This document shows, in pieces, positions 1 through 9,208 of a stretch of DNA of 64,000 nucleotides (positions are counted from its first letter, which is position 1; each line of letters begins with the position of its first letter). A model generated the notes under the pieces. It ran no database searches. It saw nothing but the letters and a program-made list of their open reading frames with translations, and had not been told where the DNA came from. A program made the position numbers and the translations under genes. Origin of the DNA: Acinetobacter corruptisaponis (GTDB lineage Bacteria > Pseudomonadota > Gammaproteobacteria > Pseudomonadales > Moraxellaceae); contig NZ_CP125669.1 in assembly GCF_030053775.1 (NCBI RefSeq), positions 558,001 to 622,000 on the forward strand. The letters are read 5' to 3'.

Positions 1-180
1 CTCAAAGGTACGGTATGGCAAGCAGGTGGCTGTAGTAGTTGGTATCAGGCGGCTGATGGCAAAAACTTCTCCCTATGGCCAACTTATACCTGGAAATATT
101 GGTTAGAGACTCGTAAAGTGAATGTGGCTGATTACAACTTTATTAGCACCAATACAAATGCGAAAAGCAATGCAGCCTAA
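1..180 (+). CDS. Flavin-dependent monooxygenase, C-terminal end only (partial)
   Basis: An open frame runs from the window edge to a TAA at 178-180 and gives the last 59 residues of a protein whose start lies outside the window. The sequence contains WQAGGCSSWYQ followed by a SLWPTYTWKYWLETR segment. This resembles the C-terminal end of class B flavin monooxygenases (Baeyer-Villiger type), including the AlmA-like long-chain alkane monooxygenases of Acinetobacter. The FAD- and NADPH-binding Rossmann motifs would be upstream and cannot be seen, so the substrate cannot be assigned. A strong terminator follows 20 bases after the stop. Confidence 0.6.
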   Translation, partial: LKGTVWQAGGCSSWYQAADGKNFSLWPTYTWKYWLETRKVNVADYNFISTNTNAKSNAA

Positions 181-200
181 TCTATAATTCTCCATAATAA

Positions 201-227
201 GCAGGTTATTCTTAACCTGCTTTTTTT
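201..227 (+). terminator. Intrinsic terminator after the monooxygenase
   Basis: A perfect 8-bp stem (gcaggtta / taacctgc) with loop ttct is followed by seven T residues at 221-227. It ends exactly where the ATG of the next gene begins at 228. Confidence 0.85.
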
Positions 228-1145
228 ATGCAATCTTTTACACTGATCTTCCAAATTTTTATTGCAATTAGCTTAGGCTATTTTATCGCTCCTCATCTTT
301 CACAAGCCACTAAGAAATTTGTATTTAAAATTCTTCCCTATTTTTCCTATATTTTATTGATCGCAGTCGCATTTGAACTCACTCAGGCTTTAAACCATAT
401 CCAGAACCCAGCAACTATTTTGCCACCAGCCCTATTGATTGCATTTACCACATCTATTGGATCATTTTTTATTTGTTTGATAACCTTTAAACTGGTTGAT
501 CGCCAAAGTGTTCAGGGCAAAATTTCCTTTCATCTCTTTATAAATGCCTTAACAAATATAGCCAAAGCTTTTTTGGCTCTAGGTGTAGGTATCCTGCTTG
601 GAGCAATCGTAAATTTATCAAATGTAGAGATTGCTTTTAACAGTTGGTATCTATTGCTGGTCTTTATCTTTTTGATAGGTATTGAGCTTGCATTTACTCA
701 ATTTGATCGGAGTTGGCTGAGCTGGAAAATTTTACTTGTTCCGATTGCGGCATTTATTGGCTCGTGTCTGGCTTCGGTTTTAAACTATTTCCTCTTATTA
801 GATCACTATAAGTTGAATGAAGTCATGGCCTTGGCACAGGGTTACGGCTGGTATTCCATGTCAGGAATTTTATTTACAGAACTGCACTCTGCCCAATTGG
901 GGGGCATTGGCTTACTTACCGATTTGTTTAGGGAAATTTTTGCGATTTTATTGATGTATTGTCTGGGCTGGCGTTTTCCGCGCTCCGCTATTTCCAGTGC
1001 GGGCGCAACCTCAATGGATGTTACCCTCGCCATGGTGAAACAGTCATGTGGCACGCATTATGTGCCACATGCCATGATGAGTGGACTCATCTTGACGCTC
1101 TTGGCACCACTCTTAATCAGTTTATTTTTAAATTTGAAGTTTTAA
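228..1145 (+). CDS. lysO: LysO-family lysine exporter (DUF340), inner membrane
   Basis: The 305-residue protein is very hydrophobic, with about eight membrane segments. Its C-terminal half carries the LysO/YbjE signature: GYGWYSMSGILF near residue 205, then GGIGLLTDLFREI, then GATSMDVTLAMVKQ. Members of the family export L-lysine and toxic lysine analogues across the inner membrane. The start at 228 is the only ATG near the expected N-terminus, but the upstream terminator occupies the place where a ribosome binding site should be. Either translation is leaderless or weak, or the hairpin itself takes part in regulation. The gene stands alone between a terminator and a minus-strand gene. Confidence 0.85.
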   Translation: MQSFTLIFQIFIAISLGYFIAPHLSQATKKFVFKILPYFSYILLIAVAFELTQALNHIQNPATILPPALLIAFTTSIGSFFICLITFKLVDRQSVQGKISFHLFINALTNIAKAFLALGVGILLGAIVNLSNVEIAFNSWYLLLVFIFLIGIELAFTQFDRSWLSWKILLVPIAAFIGSCLASVLNYFLLLDHYKLNEVMALAQGYGWYSMSGILFTELHSAQLGGIGLLTDLFREIFAILLMYCLGWRFPRSAISSAGATSMDVTLAMVKQSCGTHYVPHAMMSGLILTLLAPLLISLFLNLKF

Positions 1146-1208
1146 ATGGTGTTGCAACGCAAATGAGAGGTAACCATAAGTTGCCTCAAATTTTATGGCA
1201 TCTTCATC

Positions 1209-1406
1209 TTAGAAATTAATATCAATATTGCTAAAAACATCACCCAAAAAATCCAAAATATCTGCACCAATTTCAATTACATCCACGCCCGATGTCCAAT
1301 CTGTACTCTGACTTTGTTGTGCCTGCTGTTGTTCGGTTTCTTCTAACTGTTGTGCAATTTCATCGGCTTGTTGTTGTAAATCTGTCGTATTTAATTCAGG
1401 GGACAT
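1209..1406 (-). CDS. Small acidic Gln-rich protein of unknown function
   Basis: The 65-residue protein has a soluble Gln/Glu-rich N-terminal half, probably helical or coiled coil, around residues 8-35. It ends with an amphipathic or hydrophobic tail (VIEIGADILDFLGDVFSNI). A GAGGA ribosome binding site lies upstream of the ATG, and the gene is flanked by a convergent gene and a terminator, so it looks real. I do not recognise a family. The tail could associate with a membrane or a partner protein, but this is only inference. Confidence 0.65.
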   Translation of the reverse strand: MSPELNTTDLQQQADEIAQQLEETEQQQAQQSQSTDWTSGVDVIEIGADILDFLGDVFSNIDINF

Positions 1407-1480
1407 GAGAGAATCCTCAATTAAAAAATCACACCATATTCAAAATGAATAAAATGCTTTTAATTACAATCACTATAAAT

Positions 1481-1508
1481 GAAAAGCCTTTCTTAAAAAA
1501 GGCTTTTC
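1481..1508 (-). terminator. Terminator downstream of pyrF
   Basis: A perfect 10-bp stem (gaaaagcctt at 1481-1490, aaggcttttc at 1499-1508) lies 31 bases beyond the pyrF stop. The U-tract is short on both strands. Confidence 0.65.
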
Positions 1509-1539
1509 GTACTCATATGACAGAGTAAAAATACAACAA

Positions 1540-2220
1540 TTACAACGTCGCTAGAATATCTTTTAAGGTCTGATTTGGATTGGCGGCTTGTGTAATTGGA
1601 CGACCAATCACCAAATGGGTTGAGCCATCCAGCATTGCCTGTTTAGGTGTCACGATACGTTTTTGATCATCCGCATTAGAACCTTCAGGACGAATACCTG
1701 GTGTGACCAATGCAAAATCCACCCCTAACATTTCACTGAGTATTTTTGCTTCCTGTGCCGAACAAACCACACCATCCAGACCACTTTCTTGGGTTAGTTT
1801 AGCCAAGCGTTTTACTTGCTCTACAGGTTCAATATCCAGACCAATATCACGCAGGTCTTCACGTCCCATCGAAGTTAATACTGTGACCGCAATCAATTGT
1901 GTTTGATAATTTCCTGCTTGCAAACGCTCTACACAGGTTTCCATCATCTTGCGGCCACCAGATGCATGCACATTGACCATCCAAACACCTAGATCAGCCG
2001 CCGCACAAACCGCCTGAGCGGTGGTATTCGGAATATCATGGAATTTTAAATCTAGAAAAACCTCAAAACCCTTGTTCTGTAAGTTTTTAACAACAGATGG
2101 TCCCTCATGAGTAAAAAGCTCCTTGCCTACTTTGACACGACATAGAGTAGGATCAAGTTGTTCCACAATTGTCAGAGCGTCGTATTCGCTTTTTGCATCC
2201 AGGGCAACAATGATACTCAA
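1540..2220 (-). CDS. pyrF: Orotidine 5'-phosphate decarboxylase
   Basis: PyrF catalyses the last step of de novo UMP synthesis, decarboxylating OMP. The 226-residue protein begins with [11 protein letters not shown] and has the catalytic motif [10 protein letters not shown] (DxKxxDIPNT) near residue 57, plus the phosphate-binding end TPGIRPEG and LVIGRPIT. The start is TTG at 2220. The frame has a TAA 12 codons upstream and no ATG or GTG in between, and a GGGAAG ribosome binding site precedes the TTG. The gene follows lapA, but an intrinsic hairpin sits between them, so expression from the lapA operon may be attenuated. Confidence 0.95.
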   Translation of the reverse strand: MSIIVALDAKSEYDALTIVEQLDPTLCRVKVGKELFTHEGPSVVKNLQNKGFEVFLDLKFHDIPNTTAQAVCAAADLGVWMVNVHASGGRKMMETCVERLQAGNYQTQLIAVTVLTSMGREDLRDIGLDIEPVEQVKRLAKLTQESGLDGVVCSAQEAKILSEMLGVDFALVTPGIRPEGSNADDQKRIVTPKQAMLDGSTHLVIGRPITQAANPNQTLKDILATL

Positions 2221-2243
2221 GAGCTTTTCTTCCCAATAAAAAT

Positions 2244-2268
2244 AAAGCCCATATTATAATGGGCTTTT
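2244..2268 (-). terminator. Hairpin at the lapA stop codon / pyrF leader
   Basis: A perfect 9-bp stem (aaagcccat / atgggcttt) has the lapA TAA inside its 6-base loop. On the minus strand it is followed by a T-rich run just before the pyrF ribosome binding site. It could terminate lapA transcripts or attenuate pyrF. Confidence 0.7.
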
Positions 2269-2613
2269 ATTTTCTGTGTGAATATCCAGCACAGTTTTTT
2301 CATGTCTTGTAATTGCGGCAGCCTGAGCGGCGGCCTGTTGAGCCACCTGAATTTGTTCTTTCCGCAGGTGATCAATGTCTTTACGTAAACGTTTAATTTC
2401 CCAATTGGTTTGGAAAACCCTAAATACCTGAACACCAAGAAGTAGACCAACAATAATGCCTAACGCCAATGTTAATAGAAGCAATAGACCTAAACGCATC
2501 GCAGGTACTTGGGTAAACAATAAGTTTACCTCCAGCTCTGCTGGATTCTGCAAAACCAGGGCAAGCGAATAACCAAATATAGCAATAAGTAATGCGATTA
2601 AAATATAACGCAT
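2254..2613 (-). CDS. lapA: LapA-family (DUF1049) inner-membrane protein
   Basis: This 119-residue protein has two N-terminal membrane segments (about residues 3-20 and 42-65) with QNPAELEVNLLF between them. A cytoplasmic helical tail starts with EIKRLRKDIDHLRKEQ. That is the layout of LapA, which works with LapB in control of lipopolysaccharide synthesis. The ATG at 2613 has a GAGG ribosome binding site; the slightly longer frame starts with GTG at 2619. The order ihfB-lapA is common in gammaproteobacteria, although the lapB gene is not next to it here. Confidence 0.8.
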   Translation of the reverse strand: MRYILIALLIAIFGYSLALVLQNPAELEVNLLFTQVPAMRLGLLLLLTLALGIIVGLLLGVQVFRVFQTNWEIKRLRKDIDHLRKEQIQVAQQAAAQAAAITRHEKTVLDIHTENKSPL

Positions 2614-2627
2614 AAACACCTCGAATA

Positions 2628-2930
2628 TTATTCAGCAGATTCGTTTACCGCATCACGAAGTGCTTTACCTGGTTTAAAGTGAGGAACAGCTTTTGCTGCA
2701 ACATCGACAGCTTTACCAGTTTTAGGATTACGCCCTAAACGTGGTTCACGATGATGTAATGCAAAGCTGCCAAAACCACGAATTTCGATACGATCACCAT
2801 TTGAAAGCGCTTCAATCATTTGGTCAATCATGATCTTAACTGCATCTTCAACTAAAGGCTCAGCCAAGTGTGGGTTTTTAAGTGCAATCCGTTCAATCAA
2901 ATCAGATTTATTAAGTGCTTCAGTAGTCAT
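2628..2930 (-). CDS. ihfB: Integration host factor beta subunit
   Basis: IHF beta pairs with IHF alpha to bind and sharply bend DNA. The 100-residue protein starts with the LIERIA helix and has the conserved [20 protein letters not shown] arm region. The arm contains the proline that intercalates at the DNA kink. It lies downstream of rpsA with a hairpin between them, and 14 bases upstream of the lapA start. The order rpsA-ihfB is widely conserved. IHF is relevant here because sigma54 promoters, such as the one before rtcB, often need it. Confidence 0.95.
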   Translation of the reverse strand: MTTEALNKSDLIERIALKNPHLAEPLVEDAVKIMIDQMIEALSNGDRIEIRGFGSFALHHREPRLGRNPKTGKAVDVAAKAVPHFKPGKALRDAVNESAE

Positions 2931-2991
2931 CGATGACCTCTTTAATTATTGCTACTTTTCAATGTTTTTAATAATAACCTGTTTAAATACA

Positions 2992-3030
2992 AAACGGTAG
3001 CGCAGTACATCAATACTACGCTACCGTTTA
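2992..3030 (-). terminator. Long hairpin between rpsA and ihfB
   Basis: An 11-bp stem (aaacggtagcg / cgctaccgttt) continues inward through one mismatch with four more pairs. The U-tract on the minus strand is interrupted, so this could be a partial terminator or processing site that lowers read-through from rpsA into ihfB. Confidence 0.6.
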
Positions 3031-3087
3031 CAGTATTTTTGTATAAAAAAGTACTTCTCTGTTACAAGAAACGTACTTTTTAACAAA

Positions 3088-4770
3088 TTACTTCATTTGA
3101 GCTTTAATTAAGTCACCAATAGTCTTAGGACCATTGCTGTCAGCAACTTGTGCAGCAGCAGCTTGACGAGCATTGTTTACAGCTTCTTTCTCTTCAGCTT
3201 CGTCTTTCGCCTTGATAGACAAGTTGATTGAACGAGACTTGCGATCAACGTTGATGATCTTCGCTTCAACTTCCTGACCAACTTCTAGGAATTTAGTCGC
3301 ATCTTCAACACGGTCACGGTTGATTTCAGAAGCTTTAAGTGTTGCTTCGATGTCATCAGCCAATTTAACTGTAGCACCTTTCGCATCAACAGCAGTTACA
3401 GTACCTTTAACCAAGGCACCGCGCTCATTCGCAGCCAAGAAGTCATTGAATGGGTCGCTGTTTAATTGCTTGATACCAAGGCTGATACGGTTGCCTTCAG
3501 CGTCAACAGACAAGATAACCGCTTCAACTGTGTCACCTTTCTTGTAACGACGAATTGCTTCTTCGCCCTGCTCGTTCCAAGAAATATCAGACAAGTGTAC
3601 TAGACCGTCGATACCACCAGATAAACCGATGAAGATACCGAAGTCAGTGATTGACTTGATCGTACCAGAAACTTTCTCGCCTTTCTCATGAGACTTGGCA
3701 AACTCTTCCCACGGGTTAGCACGAGTTTGTTTGATACCCAATGAAATACGACGACGTTCTTCGTCAACTTCAAGAACCATAACATCAACTTCATCACCAA
3801 TCTGAACAACTTTAGATGGGTGGATGTTTTTGTTGGTGTGGTCCATTTCTGAAACGTGTACCAAACCTTCAACGCCTTCAGCGATTTCAGCAAAGCAACC
3901 GTAGTCAGTTAGGTTAGTAACACGCGCCTTAACGATAGAACCTTTAGGATAACGGCTCATGATCGCCAACCATGGATCTTCGCCTAATTGTTTAAGGCCT
4001 AACGATACGCGGTTACGGTCACGGTCAAATTTAAGTACTTTAACAGTAACTTCCTGACCAACTTCAACAACTTCTGATGGATGCTTGATACGTTTCCAAG
4101 CCATATCTGTGATATGGAGAAGACCATCAATACCACCAAGATCAACGAATGCACCGTAATCTGTAAGGTTCTTGATTGTACCAGTAACAGTTTGACCTTC
4201 TTCAAGCTGGGCAAGCAATGCTTCACGGTCAGCTGAAGATTCAGCTTCCATTACGGCACGACGGGAAACCACAACATTGTTGCGTTTAGCATCAAGCTTG
4301 ATAACCTTGAACTCCAACTCTTTACCTTCAAGGTGAGTTGTGTCACGAATCGGACGAGTGTCAACCAAAGAACCTGGCAGGAATGCACGTACAGGACCGA
4401 TGTCAACAGTGAAACCACCTTTAACCTTACCAGAGATAACACCAGTAACGATTTCGCCATCTTCAAAGATTTTCTCAAGTTTAGTCCAGGTTTCAGCACG
4501 TTTTGCTTTTTCACGTGATAAAACTGTTTGACCCATACCGTTGTCAAGTGCCTCAACAACAACATCAACTTCGTCACCAACCTGAACTTCAAGTTCACGT
4601 TGTTCATTTAAAAACTCAGCACGGTCAACAACGCCTTCAGATTTAAGGCCAGTGTCAACAGTTACCCAGTCAGAGTCGATGCTAACAACGATACCTTTAA
4701 TTACGGCACCTTTGTCAATATTAAGGGTTGATTCGCTTTCTTCAAAGAGGGCTGCAAAAGATTCGGTCAT
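3088..4770 (-). CDS. rpsA: 30S ribosomal protein S1
   Basis: S1 binds mRNA and brings it to the 30S subunit for initiation on structured or weak-SD messages. The 560-residue product has six S1 (OB-fold) repeats. The repeats include [51 protein letters not shown] and [21 protein letters not shown]. The length matches the full six-repeat form. The gene sits in the usual order cmk-rpsA-ihfB. The 118-base upstream gap contains an imperfect cttg/caag dyad at about 4787-4815 that may be an autoregulatory leader; this is only suggestive. Confidence 0.97.
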   Translation of the reverse strand: MTESFAALFEESESTLNIDKGAVIKGIVVSIDSDWVTVDTGLKSEGVVDRAEFLNEQRELEVQVGDEVDVVVEALDNGMGQTVLSREKAKRAETWTKLEKIFEDGEIVTGVISGKVKGGFTVDIGPVRAFLPGSLVDTRPIRDTTHLEGKELEFKVIKLDAKRNNVVVSRRAVMEAESSADREALLAQLEEGQTVTGTIKNLTDYGAFVDLGGIDGLLHITDMAWKRIKHPSEVVEVGQEVTVKVLKFDRDRNRVSLGLKQLGEDPWLAIMSRYPKGSIVKARVTNLTDYGCFAEIAEGVEGLVHVSEMDHTNKNIHPSKVVQIGDEVDVMVLEVDEERRRISLGIKQTRANPWEEFAKSHEKGEKVSGTIKSITDFGIFIGLSGGIDGLVHLSDISWNEQGEEAIRRYKKGDTVEAVILSVDAEGNRISLGIKQLNSDPFNDFLAANERGALVKGTVTAVDAKGATVKLADDIEATLKASEINRDRVEDATKFLEVGQEVEAKIINVDRKSRSINLSIKAKDEAEEKEAVNNARQAAAAQVADSNGPKTIGDLIKAQMK

Positions 4771-4888
4771 GATATACCTAAAAAATTCAACGGTCTTGGA
4801 TCAGACAAGATCGGTTTAGTTAAGTTGTTACATAGCCATAAAAATCTGACCAGACCATGCTTCAACTGAAAATTCATTGAATATCTAT

Positions 4889-5566
4889 TTATATACGACT
4901 ATCGATATAATCAACCATGAGCTTAAAGACCTCATCAATGCCTATTGTAGAGCTATCAATGATGTAGGCGTCTTCCGCTGGCTTGAGTGGAGCGACTTCA
5001 CGCTCCATATCTCTTTTATCTCTAGCCTGTATGTTAGATAAAATGTCGCTTATTTTAGCATCAAGCCCCATACCCTGCAACTGTTTTACACGCCGCTCAG
5101 CACGCGACTCAGCTGATGCTGTAAGGTATAGTTTAGCTTGTGCCTCTGGGAAAATGGAGGTTGCCATGTCACGACCATCGGCAACCAGTCCTGGATGCTG
5201 GATAAATGCACGTTGACGTTGGAACAGTGCCTTGCGCAGTTCAGGAACGGTTGCAACTTTAGAGGCATACTCACCCACTTGTTCAGTACGGATCGTATTG
5301 GTGACATCTGCACCCTCAAGCAAAACCTGCGTAGCGGTCTCATTTGATTTAAATTCAATATCCAAATGAGTTGCATAATCAATGCATTGATCTAGCTTTG
5401 CTTCAATTTGGTTCAACAAGCCCTTTTGAAACAATAACAGCCCAAGTAAACGATAAAGCGCACCAGAATCCAATAAATTAAAATGATAATGTGCAGCTAT
5501 TTTCGCCGCCAATGTTCCCTTACCAGATCCACTCGGACCATCAATCGTAATAATTTGAACTGTCAT
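4889..5566 (-). CDS. cmk: Cytidylate kinase
   Basis: Cmk phosphorylates CMP and dCMP with ATP. The 225-residue protein opens with the P-loop [13 protein letters not shown], followed by LLDSGALYR. It has [15 protein letters not shown] near residue 130 and the lid segment [16 protein letters not shown]. The gene starts 9 bases after the SRPBCC gene and precedes rpsA, the classical cmk-rpsA pairing. Confidence 0.96.
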   Translation of the reverse strand: MTVQIITIDGPSGSGKGTLAAKIAAHYHFNLLDSGALYRLLGLLLFQKGLLNQIEAKLDQCIDYATHLDIEFKSNETATQVLLEGADVTNTIRTEQVGEYASKVATVPELRKALFQRQRAFIQHPGLVADGRDMATSIFPEAQAKLYLTASAESRAERRVKQLQGMGLDAKISDILSNIQARDKRDMEREVAPLKPAEDAYIIDSSTIGIDEVFKLMVDYIDSRI

Positions 5567-5575
5567 TCCTGTCTC

Positions 5576-6016
5576 TTATGAAGCAACTGATTTTGCTAAT
5601 TTTGAAAAACCTAGTGTAATCGCTGCCTTGAGTTGTGCAAGAACTAATTTACTTACAAATGGTGCTTTTGCGGTAAATTCAATCTTATAGGTCACCAAAG
5701 TGATGTAGGGTGTGATTTCCCTAAAATCAATTTGTCCCAAATGATGTTTTACCAATGGGTTGTTAATCAGCTTATATTCAATCCGCTTGTTTTCTTCCAG
5801 CAGGGTAATCTCTTCCTGTAATGGCTTAATCGGGCCAAAACCCATGCGACGAATTGAACCGATGCCATCAGGACGTTGAGGGTCAGCAGAATCCTTTACA
5901 CGCACCACCTGTAAAGGTGCAAACGCCTTGTTGTAGGTTGCATGTTTTGACAATAAATCAAAAACATCAGAGATCGGTGCATTGAATTCTTTTTGTATGG
6001 TGATTGCATTACGCAT
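5576..6016 (-). CDS. SRPBCC-family lipid/ligand-binding-like protein
   Basis: The 146-residue protein begins with ITIQKEFNAPISDVFDLLS, the usual opening strand and helix of polyketide cyclase/START-like (SRPBCC) proteins. It continues with alternating strands and a long C-terminal helix. Such proteins bind hydrophobic ligands in a deep cavity, and the ligand here is unknown. It lies 9 bases upstream of cmk and is probably co-transcribed. Confidence 0.7.
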   Translation of the reverse strand: MRNAITIQKEFNAPISDVFDLLSKHATYNKAFAPLQVVRVKDSADPQRPDGIGSIRRMGFGPIKPLQEEITLLEENKRIEYKLINNPLVKHHLGQIDFREITPYITLVTYKIEFTAKAPFVSKLVLAQLKAAITLGFSKLAKSVAS

Positions 6017-6080
6017 AGCTTCGCCTTTTTGATCTAACCAAAATCATGGGAGGGCCTAGTTTGCCACAACTACAAGGGCA

Positions 6081-6593
6081 TTATGAATCATTTAAGGACG
6101 TTTTTGACGAACGGATTTTTCTCTTTTCCTCACGTCTACGCTTAAAAAACGCACTTAACTGGGTTGAGCATTGGGCCTGCATACAGCCCTGTTCGAATGT
6201 GAATTTATGATTGTAATAGCCACTTTCAAGTAACTGTCTTGCGCTGACCAAAGAACCCGCTTTAGGCTCAGTGGTTGCAAACACCACGCGTTGAATCCTC
6301 GCATGGATTAAAGCCCCCACACACATGGTACAGGGTTCAAGCGTCACATAAAGTATGGCATCATCTGGCAAACGGTAATTATCTATGGCCTGGCAGGCAG
6401 AACGAAGTGCCTGGATTTCAGCATGTGCAGTTGGATCGGAAAGCGTGATGGGCGCATTATAACCCGAACCAATCACCTTACCCTGGCTTACAATTACCGC
6501 CCCAACTGGAATTTCATCCTGTGAGGCAGCTAGGGCAGCTTGCTCATAGGCAAACTGCATCCAGTATTCATCATTCGTTTCAGTTGAACTCAT
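6081..6593 (-). CDS. tadA: tRNA-specific adenosine deaminase
   Basis: TadA converts A34 to inosine in tRNA-Arg(ACG). The 170-residue protein has the zinc/proton-shuttle motif TAHAEIQAL near residue 57 and the PCTMCVGALIHARI motif near residue 90 that supplies the two zinc cysteines. The C-terminus is basic (RRREEKRKIRSSK) and could bind RNA. The start is 6 bases after the preceding hydratase gene, so translation is probably coupled. Confidence 0.93.
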   Translation of the reverse strand: MSSTETNDEYWMQFAYEQAALAASQDEIPVGAVIVSQGKVIGSGYNAPITLSDPTAHAEIQALRSACQAIDNYRLPDDAILYVTLEPCTMCVGALIHARIQRVVFATTEPKAGSLVSARQLLESGYYNHKFTFEQGCMQAQCSTQLSAFFKRRREEKRKIRSSKTSLNDS

Positions 6594-6599
6594 ATAGGG

Positions 6600-7721
6600 T
6601 TAAACAATCACACCATATTGTCTTAACAATGCGTTCCAGCTATCAATCGTGGTCACTGGAGGGCAGTCAGATAAAATATCTTTTAACGTAATTTTTTCGG
6701 CTGCTTTCCATTCTGGTGACAAATCTTTATCGACCAAACGGGCACGCACCCCCTCGACAAAATCGGGATGACGAATTTTCCAGTCAGAAATTTGTGATTC
6801 AAGCGCAAAAACCTCATCCCAAGCATGGCCCTGCTTGCCCCATTGCCACAGCAACCAAGTAATTGCGGCTGTACTTGGTGAACCTTTTTGCAGGTTTTCA
6901 CTTGCCTGACGCAACCAGTCACTGCTTGCCTCACTCAGACCAATGATTGCCTGATAGTCATCTTCAAATTTCTGGCCACGGCAAACGCTATGGATCACAT
7001 CAATTGAGTTTTGCAGAGGACCTGCCGATACAGGGCGATGTAGACTATTTAAAGTATCATCAATGGCACGGAACGCACCTGCTGGGTAATCATTCCAGTC
7101 TATACTTAATACCTTTTGCAATACGTTATCACGCTGTGCCTCACAAATATGGGTGGCCCAACCCACACTATACGCGCCAGCCGCTGTCATGATTGAACCC
7201 GTTAAACCCGTAAAGAGACCGATTGGCCCTCGGTCTGCAAGGAAACGGCTTCCACCCACATCTGGGTATAAACCGATATTGATCTCAGGCATGGCTAAAC
7301 GTGAGTAAGGCGTTACCAAGCGGAATGGTGCAGCCATAAATAGGCCTAGACCTCCGCCCATGACGTAACCCTCACCCCAGACTACAATTGGTTTCGCATA
7401 ATTATGCAACAGCAAATCAAGCGCATATTCCTGTGTAAAGAACAGGTTGGCTGTGTCAACTTCCTGATTGATCACAAGCTGGCGTAGTTTACGAACATCT
7501 CCACCCGCGCAAAAGGCTTTAGGTGTGGTTGAATCAAACCAAATCGCCTTAACACTGTCATCACTGTGAAAATATTCAAAAACTTTCAACAATGCACTGA
7601 CAATAGACTCATCCAGGGCATGTAAGGATTTCGGACGGTTCAGGCGAACAATACGCCAGCCATTTTTTGCTTGTTCAATAACCAAGTCAGGATGATAGCT
7701 ATTTAGGTCAGGAGAAGTCAT
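6600..7721 (-). CDS. Enoyl-CoA hydratase/isomerase family protein (3-hydroxyisobutyryl-CoA hydrolase-like)
   Basis: The 373-residue protein has a crotonase fold: LNRPKSLHALD near residue 27, the CoA oxyanion-hole segment KAFCAGGDVRKL near residue 70, and GEGYVMGGGLGLFMA near residue 117. The residues MPEINIGLYPDVGGSRF and the long C-terminal extension match 3-hydroxyisobutyryl-CoA hydrolases of valine degradation better than short enoyl-CoA hydratases. Its ATG overlaps the ung TAA by one base (TAATG), so the two are translationally coupled. No other valine-catabolic gene is nearby. Confidence 0.8.
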   Translation of the reverse strand: MTSPDLNSYHPDLVIEQAKNGWRIVRLNRPKSLHALDESIVSALLKVFEYFHSDDSVKAIWFDSTTPKAFCAGGDVRKLRQLVINQEVDTANLFFTQEYALDLLLHNYAKPIVVWGEGYVMGGGLGLFMAAPFRLVTPYSRLAMPEINIGLYPDVGGSRFLADRGPIGLFTGLTGSIMTAAGAYSVGWATHICEAQRDNVLQKVLSIDWNDYPAGAFRAIDDTLNSLHRPVSAGPLQNSIDVIHSVCRGQKFEDDYQAIIGLSEASSDWLRQASENLQKGSPSTAAITWLLWQWGKQGHAWDEVFALESQISDWKIRHPDFVEGVRARLVDKDLSPEWKAAEKITLKDILSDCPPVTTIDSWNALLRQYGVIV

Positions 7722-8434
7722 TATGCGTCCAGTTGCCAGTCTATGGGCTCAATGCCATGTTGTTTCAAATATTGATTGGTTTTTGAAAATACTTTACAGC
7801 CAAAAAAACCACCTCTGTTTGCAGACAAAGGGGATGGATGTGCCGCAGTTAATACAAGGTGCTTGTTTCGATTAATACGTTGTCCTTTTCGCTGGGCATA
7901 CGCACCCCACAAAATAAAGACCACATGCTCCCGCTGTTCATTCAACACATCAATAACAGCATCGGTAAACTCTTCCCATCCCTGTTTCTGATGCGATGTC
8001 GGTTGTCCTGCCGCGACGGTGAGTACGCTGTTGAGTAGCAGTACGCCTTGTGCCGCCCATTTACTCAGGTCACCATGACGGGAAACTGGTACACCCAAAT
8101 CAGTATATAACTCATGGAAAATATTACGCAAAGATGGGGGTAATGCAACCCCTCTATGCACAGAAAAACTTAATCCATTTGCCTGATTTGGGCCATGGTA
8201 AGGATCTTGTCCCAAAATCACGACTTTTACATCATTTAGAGGTGTGGTATTCAGTGCACTAAAAATCTCTTTACTGGGCGGATAAATGGTTTTTTGGGCG
8301 AGTTTTTCCTGCTGCAAAAACTCACGCAAATGGTCCATTTTATGACCCAGTAGAAATTCGGATAATGAGGTTTTCCAGGACTCATCCAACTGAACTTTAT
8401 TTAACTTGTCCTGCTGTTGTTCAGTAAATTGCAT
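7721..8434 (-). CDS. ung: Uracil-DNA glycosylase (family 1)
   Basis: Ung removes uracil from DNA at the start of base-excision repair. The protein has the water-activating motif [20 protein letters not shown] and the second motif [20 protein letters not shown] with its catalytic His. I chose ATG 8434 (237 residues) because an AGGGA site sits 8 bases upstream. The longer frame begins at 8458 without a good ribosome binding site. The gene overlaps the downstream hydratase start by one base. Confidence 0.95.
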   Translation of the reverse strand: MQFTEQQQDKLNKVQLDESWKTSLSEFLLGHKMDHLREFLQQEKLAQKTIYPPSKEIFSALNTTPLNDVKVVILGQDPYHGPNQANGLSFSVHRGVALPPSLRNIFHELYTDLGVPVSRHGDLSKWAAQGVLLLNSVLTVAAGQPTSHQKQGWEEFTDAVIDVLNEQREHVVFILWGAYAQRKGQRINRNKHLVLTAAHPSPLSANRGGFFGCKVFSKTNQYLKQHGIEPIDWQLDA

Positions 8435-8480
8435 CAACATTCCCTGCAATAAATTCATTTGTTGTAAAGTAACAGACCAC

Positions 8481-9077
8481 TCAAATATTTACTTGTAGTT
8501 CTACGTTTGGATTCTGGAATCTTATTCCTTTTTTCAGATTCTCATACATTTGAGGATCACTCCATTCTGTCTGTACCTGTTCTGAAAAAACAATCTGATC
8601 TAAACTTAAAATACCCATTTGTTCGTTTTCAATATCTTCTATGAAACTTTGTGCATAACCTGTATCCGTTTCATGCACAATCACCGAATAGACTTCTACA
8701 TCACCCTCACCATTTTGGGTAGTGGTTGAGTGAAGCACCTGCTGCGCCAGATAAAAGAAAATCCGTGAGAATTGCTCGGCAGATGGCGAAACAGGTAAGG
8801 CAATCCAGCGTGCACTAAATGTTTGACATGCGGCGATATATTCAGGGTCATCTTTCTGCCAATAACAAATAGCATGATCAAAACTGTCAAAAAGTTCCTT
8901 AATTACACCTTTTAACAACCCAAAATCATACACCATTTGTCCATGATCCAGCTTTGAGGCTTTTAACAGTAATTCAACTTTATAGCTGTGCCCATGAATC
9001 GAACGCTTACAACGGTCCGATGTACAGTTACGCACAATATGAGCATTTTCAAACTTAAATAATTTACGAATTAACAT
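8481..9077 (-). CDS. queD: 6-carboxytetrahydropterin synthase-like protein (QueD family)
   Basis: The 198-residue protein matches the 6-pyruvoyl-tetrahydropterin synthase/QueD fold. It has zinc-ligand histidines in FENAHIV and [11 protein letters not shown], a [20 protein letters not shown] segment, and a glutamate in [11 protein letters not shown]. QueD makes 6-carboxy-tetrahydropterin for queuosine and other deazaguanines. It is longer than the 120-residue E. coli enzyme because of an insert after DHAI and a C-terminal extension, so the exact substrate is less certain. No other queuosine genes are adjacent. Confidence 0.75.
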   Translation of the reverse strand: MLIRKLFKFENAHIVRNCTSDRCKRSIHGHSYKVELLLKASKLDHGQMVYDFGLLKGVIKELFDSFDHAICYWQKDDPEYIAACQTFSARWIALPVSPSAEQFSRIFFYLAQQVLHSTTTQNGEGDVEVYSVIVHETDTGYAQSFIEDIENEQMGILSLDQIVFSEQVQTEWSDPQMYENLKKGIRFQNPNVELQVNI

Positions 9078-9208
9078 GCACCAAGCTGATCTTTATTTGC
9101 AAAACGGATTTTATTATAAAGCAAAAAAACCAAGCATTGTGATTGATTTTAAACCCTGTGACCATTCAATAATCCAATTTATACATTTTAGGTTTATCCA
9201 CTCGATTT

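Noticed and set aside
959..1219. 86-residue frame on the plus strand overlapping the end of lysO
   Set aside because: It lies almost wholly inside lysO in another frame, starts without a ribosome binding site and has an unlikely composition.
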